Shown here one piece after another: positions 34,656 through 43,284 of a stretch of DNA of 58,128 nt (position 1 is its first letter; every line of letters begins with the position of its first letter). The DNA is from Lachnospiraceae bacterium (GTDB lineage Bacteria > Bacillota > Clostridia > Lachnospirales > Lachnospiraceae): assembly GCA_910575475.1 (NCBI GenBank), contig CAJTGD010000036.1, forward strand, positions 1,339 through 59,466. Reading direction: 5' to 3'. The notes beneath the pieces are model-generated. The model saw only the letters and a list, made by a program, of their open reading frames with translations. It was not told the origin of the DNA and made no database searches. Made by a program: the position numbers and the translations under genes.

Positions 34656-35699
34656 TCAGCCGCCGATCTGCGCCATGTTGTGTGTTTCCTGCAGGATGCC
34701 CTTCACCCGCGCCTCGGGCGAATCCCCTTTCCCGAATATCCCTGGTACGCCGTTTTCTGCAGTGGGCCAGGCCCTGCTCGGAAAATCATGGCACTTGGGC
34801 TTCATATAAATACAGTCCTGCAGAAGCTGCTGCAGCTCATTGTCGTCAATCCCGTTTCTCATCTCCTGCTTGAGGTTGATATGCCCTTCATAGTTCAGGC
34901 ACAGCTTCAGGGTTCCGTCCGCCTTTACCCGGATCCGGTTGCAGGAACGGCAGAACTTCCGGCTCAGCGCGCTGATAAACCCGATCCTCCCGCGGAATTC
35001 GGGAAGCTGATAATAGACTGCCGGTCCGTTTCCCACGGATTCCTTCACCAGCTCCATATAACCGAACTGCGCTTCCAGCAATTTTTTGATCTCATCCTGA
35101 GTCACCGCTGTATAGCCTGTCCCCAGGCCGATGGGCATCATTTCAATAAAACGGACTGTGATCGGATATTTCCACGCCAGCGCCGCCATATCTACAAGCT
35201 CATCCTCGTTGATCCCCACCATGGGAACGCAGTTCACCTTCACCGGGATCCCTGCCAGGATCGTCTGCCGGATGCCCTCCCAGACCTCGGAAAATTCTCC
35301 CCGCCGGGTCAGCCGGTGGAATTTGTCCTTGTCCAGGGTATCCAGGCTGACATTGATCCCGGAGACTCCGGCCGCTGCCAGCTCCGGCAGAAACCTGCAC
35401 AAGAGTGCCCCGTTGGTGGTAATCGTAACGGACTCGATTCCGGGAATCCTCCGGATATTCTGGATCAGCCCGCAGACCCCTTTCCGCACCAGAGGCTCCC
35501 CTCCGGTGATCTTGACCTTAGTGATCCCCGCTCCGGCCGCCGCCTTCGCGACACGGAGGATCTCGTCGTAGGTCATGACCTCGCTGTGGGGCATCGGCTC
35601 CACGCCCTCCCGGGGCATGCAGTACTGACACCGGTAATTGCACCGGTCCGTCACGGATATTCTGATATAATCAACAACTCTCTGATATTGGTCTTTCAT
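34656..35699 (-). CDS. moaA: GTP 3',8-cyclase
   Basis: A 347-aa radical-SAM enzyme that converts GTP to the first pterin intermediate of molybdenum cofactor. The radical cluster motif is 'DRCNYRCQYCMPREG' (CxxxCxxC), followed by 'KITGGEPLVRKG'. The C-terminal second cluster has 'FCRSCNRIRVKADGTLKLCL'. The GG-like end 'AQIGG' matches the MoaA C-terminus that the enzyme needs. Its partner moaC is not in the window. Confidence 0.96.
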   Translation of the reverse strand: MKDQYQRVVDYIRISVTDRCNYRCQYCMPREGVEPMPHSEVMTYDEILRVAKAAAGAGITKVKITGGEPLVRKGVCGLIQNIRRIPGIESVTITTNGALLCRFLPELAAAGVSGINVSLDTLDKDKFHRLTRRGEFSEVWEGIRQTILAGIPVKVNCVPMVGINEDELVDMAALAWKYPITVRFIEMMPIGLGTGYTAVTQDEIKKLLEAQFGYMELVKESVGNGPAVYYQLPEFRGRIGFISALSRKFCRSCNRIRVKADGTLKLCLNYEGHINLKQEMRNGIDDNELQQLLQDCIYMKPKCHDFPSRAWPTAENGVPGIFGKGDSPEARVKGILQETHNMAQIGG

Positions 35700-35777
35700 T
35701 CCACGCCTCTTATCCTTTTTGTTTTTTTGCGCAATGCCGCGCGGATGCTGTCTGATCCGCGCCGCCTGCGGCAGGTT

Positions 35778-36800
35778 CTATTTTCCAAAGCCGCAATTGG
35801 GGAAGGTACATACCGGGCAGGACAGGCACAATCCGCCCTCCCCCAGCCGATCCAGATCTGCCTTCTCCAGCACTTCCCCTGTCATGATCCTGGGGAGCAC
35901 CAGGTCAAATACGGTCCGTTTTGCGTACATGACGCAGCCCGGAAGTCCCATGACCGGGATTTTCTGTTCCCCGTAATAGGCCAGAAGGAACATGGCGCCG
36001 GGCAACACCGGAGCGCCGTATGTGACGATCTTTGCCCCGGAATTGCGTATCGCGAGCGGGGTCCGGTCGTCCGGATCCACACTCATCCCGCCTGTGCAGA
36101 GGATCAGGTCCGCCCCTGCCTCCAGAAGCTTCCGGATCGCCGCTGTAATATGTTCGTGGTTGTCATCGCAGATCTCGTGGCCGATGATCTCCGCATCATA
36201 TTCCGACAGCTTTTCCTCGATGACCGGAGTAAAGGTATCCTGGATCCGCCCGTAAAACACCTCGTTTCCGGTGGTCACGATCCCGGCCTTTTTCTTCAGA
36301 TACGGCCGGATCTCAAAGATGGGCCCGTTTCCTGCCGCTTTCTTCGCACGCTCCATCTTCTCCTTTTCGATCGCCAGAGGAATGATCCTGGTTCCTGCCA
36401 GCTTGTCCCCTGCCTTTACCGGAAAATTCCCGTGCCGCGCCGCGATCATCATCTCTCCCAGGGAGTTGACTGCGTTCAGCTTTTCGGAATCTACCCGGAA
36501 CAGCCCGCCGCACTCGGCGATCAGTTCGATCTTGCCTTCCTTCACCTCCGACGGACGCATGTGGTCATTTTTACAGATGTCATAAAGGATCTGCGCCGCG
36601 TCATTCTCGTGGAGCATATTCTCGTTATTTTCCCAGATATAAATGTGGTCCTTCCCCACGCTCAGAAGCACCGGAATGTCCTCCTCCCGGATGACATGTC
36701 CCTTGCGGAACACCGCATCCTTCGTCACGCCCCGGATGATCTGGGTAATGTCATGGCAGAGGATCTGTCCCACCGCCTCTTCTGTCTTCATCAGCTTCAT
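35778..36800 (-). CDS. MoeA-like molybdopterin-binding protein
   Basis: A 340-aa protein of the MoeA/MoaB-domain type. 'GIVTTGNEVFYGRI' and 'DLILCTGGMSVDPDDRTP' with 'PVMGLPGCVMYAKRTVFD' are molybdopterin-binding motifs. The C-terminus has four cysteines in 'CLSCPVCTFPNCGFGK', a pattern that could bind an iron-sulfur cluster or zinc. Such proteins recur in clostridial selenium-dependent molybdenum-hydroxylase loci. A role in Mo insertion or in handling of the cofactor is likely. Confidence 0.85.
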   Translation of the reverse strand: MKLMKTEEAVGQILCHDITQIIRGVTKDAVFRKGHVIREEDIPVLLSVGKDHIYIWENNENMLHENDAAQILYDICKNDHMRPSEVKEGKIELIAECGGLFRVDSEKLNAVNSLGEMMIAARHGNFPVKAGDKLAGTRIIPLAIEKEKMERAKKAAGNGPIFEIRPYLKKKAGIVTTGNEVFYGRIQDTFTPVIEEKLSEYDAEIIGHEICDDNHEHITAAIRKLLEAGADLILCTGGMSVDPDDRTPLAIRNSGAKIVTYGAPVLPGAMFLLAYYGEQKIPVMGLPGCVMYAKRTVFDLVLPRIMTGEVLEKADLDRLGEGGLCLSCPVCTFPNCGFGK

Positions 36801-36895
36801 GAAAATTCTCCTATATGTTCAATGCTCTGTCTGCCCGCCGTCTGCGGACCTTATCCTGGCTGCGGACAATTCCTGCCGCTCTTCCGATTATTTTT

Positions 36896-37825
36896 TCAAA
36901 ACAATTCGCTTCCAAAAAAAATATGGTCATAGATCTGATATGCTGCTTCCTCCACCTGCTGCTCATACGTCTCAAACAAACGGAGCAACCTGCTTCCCTT
37001 CTCCGTCAGATAAGCTCCGCCCCCGTTTTTTCCGCCCGGCTGCCGCCCTACGATCTGGTAGCCCAGCTCTTCCTCCGCCGCATGGATGATCTTCCATCCC
37101 TTGCTGTAGGACATGCCGGTCTTTCCGCAGGCTTCCTTCACGGAGCCCAGCCTGTCGATCTGTTTGAGCAATGTGACGGTCCCCGGTCCGAAAAAGGGCT
37201 TCCGGTTGACCAGCCTGACCTTCACCTGTGGGCGCATCAGGCTTTCCTCATGGATCCTGGCAATCCGGGTGCAGTCCTCTCCGGCAGAAATTCCTGTCAG
37301 TATGCCTTGATCCAAAACCTCCAGACGGACCATTTTTCTTCCCCCGGCTTCCAGAGCATCCAGGATTCCCTTGTCCCCCTGATACTCCAGCAGGGCCGAG
37401 ATCCCGGAACTGTCCACACAGACCGGATACCCTGGCTGCCCCTGACAGACGGGAAGGACTGAGCCCCCCTGCGCTTCCAGAAGCAGCTTCACCGTTTCTT
37501 CCATAAAAAAGGGAACCTCCGCCGGGCAGAACAGCACCTTGCCGCACCGCTCCCGCAGATAGTCCAGACCCAGCTTCACGGAATCCAGTGCCCGGGCGGA
37601 TTCATAGTCTTCATTCCGAAGAAACGTGATCCCAAAACGGCGGAGCGCCTTTTCCACCTGTTCTGCCCGGTATCCGGTGATCATCACGATGTCCTTGATC
37701 CCCGCCCGCTGAAAGTTCACGGCCACCCGTTCTGCCGCCGTCAGGCTGTCCATCTCCGGAAGCCGGACAAAATCCTCCATCCCGGCGGAGCTGCCGGCAG
37801 CATCGATCACTGCGCCGACATTCAT
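36896..37825 (-). CDS. MocA-like nucleotidyltransferase fused to ModE-like HTH
   Basis: A 309-aa fusion. Residues 1-190 resemble MobA/MocA nucleotidyltransferases, but the N-terminal signature is degenerate: 'IDAAGSSAGMEDF' where active enzymes have AAGxSxRMGxxK. Residues 210-300 match the ModE winged helix ('TLLKQIDRLGSVKEACGKTG', 'MSYSKGWKIIHAAEEELG', 'GGKNGGGAYLTEKG'). The protein may sense cytidylylated cofactor or nucleotide and regulate the operon. Alternatively it is a functional MocA partner for xanthine-dehydrogenase cofactor. It starts 2 nt after the ridA stop. Confidence 0.82.
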   Translation of the reverse strand: MNVGAVIDAAGSSAGMEDFVRLPEMDSLTAAERVAVNFQRAGIKDIVMITGYRAEQVEKALRRFGITFLRNEDYESARALDSVKLGLDYLRERCGKVLFCPAEVPFFMEETVKLLLEAQGGSVLPVCQGQPGYPVCVDSSGISALLEYQGDKGILDALEAGGRKMVRLEVLDQGILTGISAGEDCTRIARIHEESLMRPQVKVRLVNRKPFFGPGTVTLLKQIDRLGSVKEACGKTGMSYSKGWKIIHAAEEELGYQIVGRQPGGKNGGGAYLTEKGSRLLRLFETYEQQVEEAAYQIYDHIFFGSELF

Positions 37826-37827
37826 GG

Positions 37828-38211
37828 TCAGTCTTTTAACGCAACGACTTCGATCTCTACCAGTGCGTCCTGGGGAAGCGCGGCTACCTGGAATGCGGAT
37901 CTTGCCGGATAATTGCCCTCACTGAAAAATCCTTTGTATACTTCGTTCATCTTTCCGAAGTCTGCGATGTTTTCCAAAAATACGGTGGTCTTTACCACAT
38001 TGTCCATGGTGCAGCCTGCGGATTCCAGAATGGACTTCACGTTCTCCAGGGACTGCCTGGTCTGTCCTTCAATATCCTGCGCTACGATCTTGCCCTCGGA
38101 CGGAACGATCGGAAGCTGCCCGGAAAGGAACATCAGATTCCCTGTGTTGATTCCCTGAGAATACGGTCCGATTGCTTTTGGTGCATTGTCTGTGTTCAAA
38201 ATGGTCTTCAT
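37828..38211 (-). CDS. ridA: RidA family enamine/imine deaminase
   Basis: A 127-aa YjgF/RidA protein that hydrolyses reactive 2-aminoacrylate-type enamines. It has 'NAPKAIGPYSQG', 'FLSGQLPIVPSEG' and the catalytic arginine in 'PARSAFQVAALPQDALVEIE'. The ATG at 38211 is chosen since AGGAG lies 8 nt upstream; the ATG two codons earlier is too close. A RidA gene makes sense here: YgeX, an ammonia-lyase, produces enamine intermediates. Confidence 0.95.
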   Translation of the reverse strand: MKTILNTDNAPKAIGPYSQGINTGNLMFLSGQLPIVPSEGKIVAQDIEGQTRQSLENVKSILESAGCTMDNVVKTTVFLENIADFGKMNEVYKGFFSEGNYPARSAFQVAALPQDALVEIEVVALKD

Positions 38212-38254
38212 GGTCATATCTCCTTTTACAAATTTCTTTTCTCGCGATAAAAAT

Positions 38255-38283
38255 ATTTTATCACTTCTTCCGCCGTATGTCAA
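38255..38283 (-). promoter_or_regulatory. Promoter of the ridA-to-LysR block
   Basis: On the minus strand TTGACA (38283-38278), a 17-bp spacer and TAAAAT (38260-38255) form a near-perfect promoter about 44 nt upstream of ridA. Nine more genes follow on the same strand to 29005 with mostly short gaps. Confidence 0.8.
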
Positions 38284-38302
38284 GTTATATCCCGCTTACC
38301 TA

Positions 38303-38318
38303 ACAAAAATTTTTTTGT
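38303..38318. promoter_or_regulatory. AT palindrome between divergent promoters, candidate operator
   Basis: ACAAAAATTTTTTTGT is palindromic except at its centre. It lies between the ridA promoter and a plus-strand promoter TTGAAT-16-TAATAA (38334-38361) for the regulator gene at 38407. A similar AAAAATTTTTTTGT stretch lies upstream of the second YheO-like gene near 49440-49455. Confidence 0.4.
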
Positions 38319-38406
38319 ACGTTGACTTTTTTATTGAATTTAGAAAGATAACATGTAATAATAGAAGTAACTCAAATAGAAATCTGTATAGAAATGGGGA
38401 ACGCTT

Positions 38407-39117
38407 ATGAATTCTGACATCCTTCAGCATTATACCGTACTGGTTGAATTTCTTGGGAAAGCGCTTGGCCCGGATTATGAAGTGGTCCTGCATGACCTGA
38501 GTTCCAAAGATTTTGCGATCGCCGCGATCGCAAACGGGCATATCAGCGGCCGGAAAGTCGGAGGGCCCCTGACTGATGCCGCGCTCCGCATGCTATCCTC
38601 CAGGGCATACGAGACCGATGATTTTTTGAGCAACTACAGGGGTATTGCCCCCAACGGGCATGTCCTTCGCTCCTCCACCATGTTCATCCGTGATGAAGAG
38701 GACCACCCCATGGGGCTTTTGTGTATCAATTTCGATGACTGGCGTTACAAGGAGCTGACCGAAAAGCTGCTTTCCATCATACATCCGGAATCCTATCTGG
38801 ATCAGCATCCGGCGTACACCCAGCCGCTGATGCAGAAGACGGAAGAAACGTCTGCTCCGCAGGAAAACACTGCCGCGCCGATCACGGAGAATTTCTCCAT
38901 GGATATCCCCGCGCTGATGCAGAAGATCTTTGACGATGCCACGGCCTCCTTGGAAACCCCGGTGGACCGGCTGAACCAGTTTGAGCGCAGAGAGATCGTA
39001 GAGCAGCTCAATGAGCAGGGACTGTTTCAGCTCAAGGGAGCGGTTTCCTTTGTAGCCCGGAAGTTCTCCTGCTCCAACGCGACGATCTACCGGTATCTCA
39101 GTGAGATCAGCGCATGA
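38407..39117 (+). CDS. YheO/DauR-like regulator (PAS-like + HTH), copy 1
   Basis: A 236-aa regulator. Residues 1-115 form the YheO-like PAS domain ('YTVLVEFLGKALGPDYEVVL', 'IANGHISGRKVGGPLTDAAL', 'LRSSTMFIRDEEDHPMGLL'). A linker of about 45 residues precedes the C-terminal DauR-like helix-turn-helix ('LNEQGLFQLKGAVSFVARKF' to 'NATIYRYLSEI'). It is divergent from the ridA/Mo/Se block and may regulate it. A second copy at 49587 controls the catabolic genes. Confidence 0.9.
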   Translation: MNSDILQHYTVLVEFLGKALGPDYEVVLHDLSSKDFAIAAIANGHISGRKVGGPLTDAALRMLSSRAYETDDFLSNYRGIAPNGHVLRSSTMFIRDEEDHPMGLLCINFDDWRYKELTEKLLSIIHPESYLDQHPAYTQPLMQKTEETSAPQENTAAPITENFSMDIPALMQKIFDDATASLETPVDRLNQFERREIVEQLNEQGLFQLKGAVSFVARKFSCSNATIYRYLSEISA

Positions 39118-39136
39118 TCGGATCCACTGAATAAGG

Positions 39137-39170
39137 GCCCTGCCAAACATCATTGCTGGTTTGGCAGGGC
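39137..39170. terminator. Bidirectional terminator between regulator and ferredoxin
   Basis: GCCCTGCCAAAC (39137-39148) and GTTTGGCAGGGC (39159-39170) form a perfect 12-bp stem with a 10-nt loop between convergent genes. T-runs are short on both sides. Confidence 0.75.
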
Positions 39171-39216
39171 TCTCGTTGTGTCTCAGGAGTAAACAGAAAA
39201 AGCCGCTTTGATCTTT

Positions 39217-39702
39217 TTATCCCTCTGTCAGGACGCCCCGCAGGTCCGCAATGACGCGGCGCGGGCATTTCACTGCGCACATGCCGCAGCTCAGGCACAG
39301 CGTTTCGTCGATTACCGCATGGTTGTCAACCACCCGGACGGCCTCCGCTGTACAGGTCTTTTCACAGATCCCGCAGCCGATACAGCTTACGTGACAGACT
39401 TCTCTTGCTTCCTTTCCTTTGTCCTCATTGGCACATCTTACCACAATATAATTGGCGCATTCATGGAGATGGATGATCTCCTGCGGGCAGGCACGCACAC
39501 ACATGCCGCAGGCAATACATTTTTCCTCGTCCACCACTGCCACGCCGTTTTCATTCAGTGTAATGGCGCCGAACTTACAGACCGCCGCGCAGATTCCGCA
39601 GCCCACGCAGCCATATCTGCATTTTGATACGGCGCTTGCGGCGCAGACTCCGTTACATGCCACCACTGCCGCGCGGTAAGGGAATTTCTTTTTTACTGCC
39701 AT
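39217..39702 (-). CDS. Ferredoxin with four [4Fe-4S] motifs
   Basis: A 161-aa iron-sulfur protein. Four CxxCxxCxxxC motifs are visible: 'CVGCGICAAVC', 'CIACGMCVRACP', 'CIGCGICEKTC' and 'CLSCGMCAVKCP'. The arrangement resembles RnfB or a PreT/polyferredoxin-type electron carrier. ATG at 39702 follows AAGGAGGGATGAGC; the xdhD stop overlaps the region, so the genes are coupled. It probably carries electrons between the molybdenum hydroxylase and the YgfK flavoprotein. Confidence 0.9.
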   Translation of the reverse strand: MAVKKKFPYRAAVVACNGVCAASAVSKCRYGCVGCGICAAVCKFGAITLNENGVAVVDEEKCIACGMCVRACPQEIIHLHECANYIVVRCANEDKGKEAREVCHVSCIGCGICEKTCTAEAVRVVDNHAVIDETLCLSCGMCAVKCPRRVIADLRGVLTEG

Positions 39703-39704
39703 GC

Positions 39705-42287
39705 TCATCCCTCCTTGTTATATGGCGTGCCGGAGATAGGCAGGCTGTATCTGCGCTCTCCGTCCAGCCGATAGTATGCGTCCGTGATCGCCGGCGCCGT
39801 CGGAATGCTGGTGATCTCTCCGATGCCGATGGCTCCATAGGCCACATCCAGTCCCGGCTTGTCGATCACGATCGCTTCGATCTCCGGGATCTCATGAGCC
39901 CGGAACAGCCCCAGCGCGCCGAATTTTTCGATCGGCTTGCAGTTCTCGTCGATGGGGTATTTTTCCCGCAGGGCGAATCCCATGGACATGACCACTCCAC
40001 CCTCGATCTGTCCTTCGCAGGACAGCGGATTCACAGCCTTTCCAACATCGTGGGCCGCTACCATCTTTTCAATCTTCCCTGTTTTGGCATCCAGGATGCA
40101 CATCTGGGTCGCATATCCGTAAGCCACGTGGGATATCGGGTTGGGCACATCTGCTCCAAGGGGATCTGTCTTGGCCAGATATTCCCCGTAAAACTCCTGC
40201 CCTTCCAGGTCTGCCAGCGTTTTCCCGTCTGTCTTTGCTTCCATGAGCTTTCTGCAGGCGCGCATACATGCCTCGCCGGTGATCAGGGTCTGTCTGGAGC
40301 CGGAAGTGGTTCCGGAATCCGGCGCGATCCAGGTGTTGCTGCGCTCATAGACAATGTCCCCGCGTTTCAGATCCGTGCTGCTGACTACCATCTGCACCAG
40401 CACAGTTCCCAGACCCTGGCCGATACAGGACGCCCCCGCATAGATATGCAGCTTGTGGTCTTCCTCGATGATCAGCTTGACACGGCCCGTATCCGGGATC
40501 CCGACGCCGACGCCGGCATTCTTCATGGCGCAGGCCAGACCTATCGGCTTTCCGGCTGCTCTCGCGCTGTCATACTGCTCCTTCACTGCTTCCAGCGTCT
40601 CCACCAGTCCGGTGGATTCGTCCACGATCTGTCCATTGGGCAGTACGCCTCCCGGACGGATGGCATTGCGGTATCGGATCTCCCATGGAGTGATCCCGAT
40701 CTCGTCCGCCATCATATTTAACAGGGTCTCCGTGGCAAAACAGGTCTGAGTCACGCCGAACCCACGGAAGGCTCCTGCCGGCGGGTTGTTTGTATAGTAA
40801 GCGGTCCCTTCGATCTCAAAGTTCTCATAGGCATAAGGTCCCGCCGCATGGGTGCAGGCGCGCTCCAGCACCGGACCGCCGAGGGAAGCGAAGGCTCCCG
40901 TGTCCGATGCCACCTTTGCCTTGACACCCAGGATCTTTCCGTTCTCATCGCAGCCCATGGTAAAGTCCATGACAAAATGATGCCGCTTCGGATGAATCAG
41001 CAGGGATTCTGCCCGGGTCAGCCGAACCTTCACCGGCCGTCTGGTATGGTGGGCGAGCAGCGCCGCGTGATGCTGCACCGTCATGTCCTCCTTCCCCCCA
41101 AAGCCGCCGCCTACCAGCGCGTTTTCCGCCTTGACCTTATCGGTTCCCAGCATCAGGCTGCATTCCCGGTAAGTACAGTAGGCATCCTGGTCCGTGGAAA
41201 TGACCATCACGTCGCCGTCCTCGTCGATATAAGCCACCGCACATTCCGGCTCCAGGAACGCATGCTCCGTCCAGGGCGTCTCGAAATGCTGGGTAATGAC
41301 ATGCTTTGCGTTCCGGATCGCTTCGGCCGCATTTCCCCGGCTCACATGCTTGTAGGCCTGGACATTGGACTCTTCCTCGTCAAATACCTTTGGAGCGTCC
41401 GCAGCGGCTGCTTCCTTGATGTTATGTACCATCGGAAGGATCTCGTACTCCACCTTGATCAGCTTTTTCGCCTTTTCCACGGTCTCCATGTCCTCCGCAG
41501 CCACCAGCGCCACGGCGTCTCCCAGATAATGGGTCAGTCCGCCCACCGGGATCAGGGTGTACTGGTCATGCTTGAGATGGCCGATCTTGTTCTCTCCCGG
41601 AATGTCCTCTGCGGTCAGAACCGCTGCCACACCGGGCAGCGCTTTCGCTTTGGAGGTGTCGATGGAGAGCACCCTGGCTCTTGGATATTTACTCCGAAGC
41701 GCCGAGCCATAGCACATATTTTCCTTATAAAAATCATCCGGGTACTTTCCGTAGCCGAGCACCTTTTCTTCCACATCCAGGCGGTGTACGCGGGAACCCA
41801 CCTTCCAGTCGTCCGCGCTCTTTTCCGGAATCCGTCCTTCCCGCAGGATCTTTGCGGAAAGCTTCACCGCGGCGATGATCTTCACATATCCGGTACAGCG
41901 GCAGTAATTGTTTCGCAGGGCGTATTTGATCTCGTCCTCGGTGGGATCCGGATTCACGTCCAGCAGCGCCTTCGTGCACATCACCATGCCCGGGATACAG
42001 AAGCCGCACTGTACCGCTCCCGCTTCCCCGTATGCATAGGTAAATACCTGGGACTCCCATTCGCTTAAGCCCTCTACCGTCAGGACATGTTTGCCCTCCA
42101 GCCGGTCCGTTGTGGGAACACAGGCTTTACAGGTGACGCCGTCTATGATCACGGTACAGGCGCCGCATGCCCCCTGGCTGCAGCCGTCCTTGACGGAGGT
42201 CATATACAGCTCATCCCGGAGGAATCGGAGCAGGGATTGCTTTTTATCCGTTTTCACCGTTTTACCATTTACTACAAATGTATACAT
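39705..42287 (-). CDS. xdhD: Selenium-dependent molybdenum hydroxylase, xanthine dehydrogenase type
   Basis: An 860-aa fused subunit. Residues 1-150 carry two [2Fe-2S] clusters: 'GCSQGACGACTVIIDG' and 'GAVQCGFCIPGMVMC' with 'NNYCRCTGYVKI'. Residues 170-860 are the molybdopterin domain ('VGGGFGGKEDMTV', 'ASCIGQGLGTVLVQM', 'GGVVMSMGFAL'). There is no FAD domain, so electrons leave through other proteins. No in-frame UGA is present, so selenium would be a labile cofactor installed via SelD and YqeB. The enzyme is expected to interconvert xanthine and uric acid or oxidise hypoxanthine. ATG at 42287 follows GAAGGTGAG. Confidence 0.93.
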   Translation of the reverse strand: MYTFVVNGKTVKTDKKQSLLRFLRDELYMTSVKDGCSQGACGACTVIIDGVTCKACVPTTDRLEGKHVLTVEGLSEWESQVFTYAYGEAGAVQCGFCIPGMVMCTKALLDVNPDPTEDEIKYALRNNYCRCTGYVKIIAAVKLSAKILREGRIPEKSADDWKVGSRVHRLDVEEKVLGYGKYPDDFYKENMCYGSALRSKYPRARVLSIDTSKAKALPGVAAVLTAEDIPGENKIGHLKHDQYTLIPVGGLTHYLGDAVALVAAEDMETVEKAKKLIKVEYEILPMVHNIKEAAAADAPKVFDEEESNVQAYKHVSRGNAAEAIRNAKHVITQHFETPWTEHAFLEPECAVAYIDEDGDVMVISTDQDAYCTYRECSLMLGTDKVKAENALVGGGFGGKEDMTVQHHAALLAHHTRRPVKVRLTRAESLLIHPKRHHFVMDFTMGCDENGKILGVKAKVASDTGAFASLGGPVLERACTHAAGPYAYENFEIEGTAYYTNNPPAGAFRGFGVTQTCFATETLLNMMADEIGITPWEIRYRNAIRPGGVLPNGQIVDESTGLVETLEAVKEQYDSARAAGKPIGLACAMKNAGVGVGIPDTGRVKLIIEEDHKLHIYAGASCIGQGLGTVLVQMVVSSTDLKRGDIVYERSNTWIAPDSGTTSGSRQTLITGEACMRACRKLMEAKTDGKTLADLEGQEFYGEYLAKTDPLGADVPNPISHVAYGYATQMCILDAKTGKIEKMVAAHDVGKAVNPLSCEGQIEGGVVMSMGFALREKYPIDENCKPIEKFGALGLFRAHEIPEIEAIVIDKPGLDVAYGAIGIGEITSIPTAPAITDAYYRLDGERRYSLPISGTPYNKEG

Positions 42288-42320
42288 TTTCAAATCTCAC
42301 CTTCTTTTTTTGAATGTTTT

Positions 42321-42352
42321 CCACCTGTACGGTTGGAATTTTTTCATACAGG
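42321..42352 (-). repeat. Intergenic CCACCTGTACGG repeat, copy d (short)
   Basis: CCACCTGTACGGTTGGA followed by TTTTTTCATACAGG; the TCTAAAGA core is missing. CCTGTA and TACAGG can still pair. It lies between yqeB and xdhD and looks like a degraded or minimal member of the family seen at 4504, 14718 and 28599. Confidence 0.55.
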
Positions 42353-42355
42353 ATC

Positions 42356-43135
42356 TCAGTCTTTCCCAAAGGCTGCCTCCATGGCGCCTCTCCCTATTTT
42401 TCTTGCCTTGTCAGATATGGTAACGCAGTATTCCTTCTTCTCCCGGGCGTCGATATCCCCGATCTTGAGCCCTTTTTCCACCTGCACGTCTTCCTGGAGC
42501 ATGCCCCGCACAATGCCGGACATCTGCGCGTAGACCGGAACGCCGCCGGTCACGGCCACCAGCTGCCCTTTTTTCACCAGGTCGCCGATCCGGACCTGGG
42601 GTTCTATGACTCCGGAGGCCGATGCCCTGATCAACCGCTCGATAGTGTAGCCTGCGATCTCTCCCGGAATCCCTGTATTGGGAATGGCGCTGCCCTCCCG
42701 GATCACCTGTCCGAGAGACGGCCCCCGCTGGGTCTCGATCACGTAATGGCAGTCCAGCCCCGCCGTAAAGCCGGGGCCGATGCCGATCACCACAGGCGCG
42801 TCACCGATGCGGGTGCCCAGGTTTCTTTTCGCCATGATACTGTCGATCAGGATGTCCGGCCTGTATTCCTCCCGGATCTTCGCCTGTTCGTCCACGATCA
42901 CCGCGATGCCGCCCGCCCGCATCGTCCGGAGCGCCTCTTCCAGATTCCGTACCAGAACGCCTTTCGCCTGTTCTACCTGTGCCTCGCCCTCATACACCGC
43001 ACGAGAGAAGGATACCGTCCTTCTCACAGCCAGGGGGATTTCGATATCCGTCATCAGAACCTGATGGCCCGCAAGCCAAAATTCATACGCGATCCCTGTA
43101 GCCAAATCCCCGGCTCCCTTGATCAAAATCTTCAT
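42356..43135 (-). CDS. yqeB: Selenium-dependent hydroxylase maturation protein YqeB
   Basis: A 259-aa protein of the YqeB (EF2563) family, known only from genomes with selenium-dependent molybdenum hydroxylases and thought to aid selenium insertion. It begins 'MKILIKGAGDLATGIAYEFW' (a Rossmann-like GAGDLATG). It also has 'LVRNLEEALRTMRAGGIAVI' and 'GVPVYAQMSGIVRGML'. ATG at 43135 follows GAGGCGGG; the open frame is longer upstream without conservation. It is flanked by ygfK and xdhD. Confidence 0.9.
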   Translation of the reverse strand: MKILIKGAGDLATGIAYEFWLAGHQVLMTDIEIPLAVRRTVSFSRAVYEGEAQVEQAKGVLVRNLEEALRTMRAGGIAVIVDEQAKIREEYRPDILIDSIMAKRNLGTRIGDAPVVIGIGPGFTAGLDCHYVIETQRGPSLGQVIREGSAIPNTGIPGEIAGYTIERLIRASASGVIEPQVRIGDLVKKGQLVAVTGGVPVYAQMSGIVRGMLQEDVQVEKGLKIGDIDAREKKEYCVTISDKARKIGRGAMEAAFGKD

Positions 43136-43284
43136 GTTTGTTCCCGCCTCTCTTTGTGTACTGAGTTCCATCATACTGCTGCCTTCAAAGCCTGTAAACA
43201 GACTTTTTTTACCATATTTGCCGACAGCCATACCCGGAAAGCCCCTTTAGGGCCCCCGTGCATGGCTCCTTCCATTCAAAATGC

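Noticed and set aside
39705..42287. Selenocysteine in the molybdenum hydroxylase
   Set aside because: No in-frame UGA is present and no selA, selB or selC is in the window. A labile selenium cofactor is the simpler reading.
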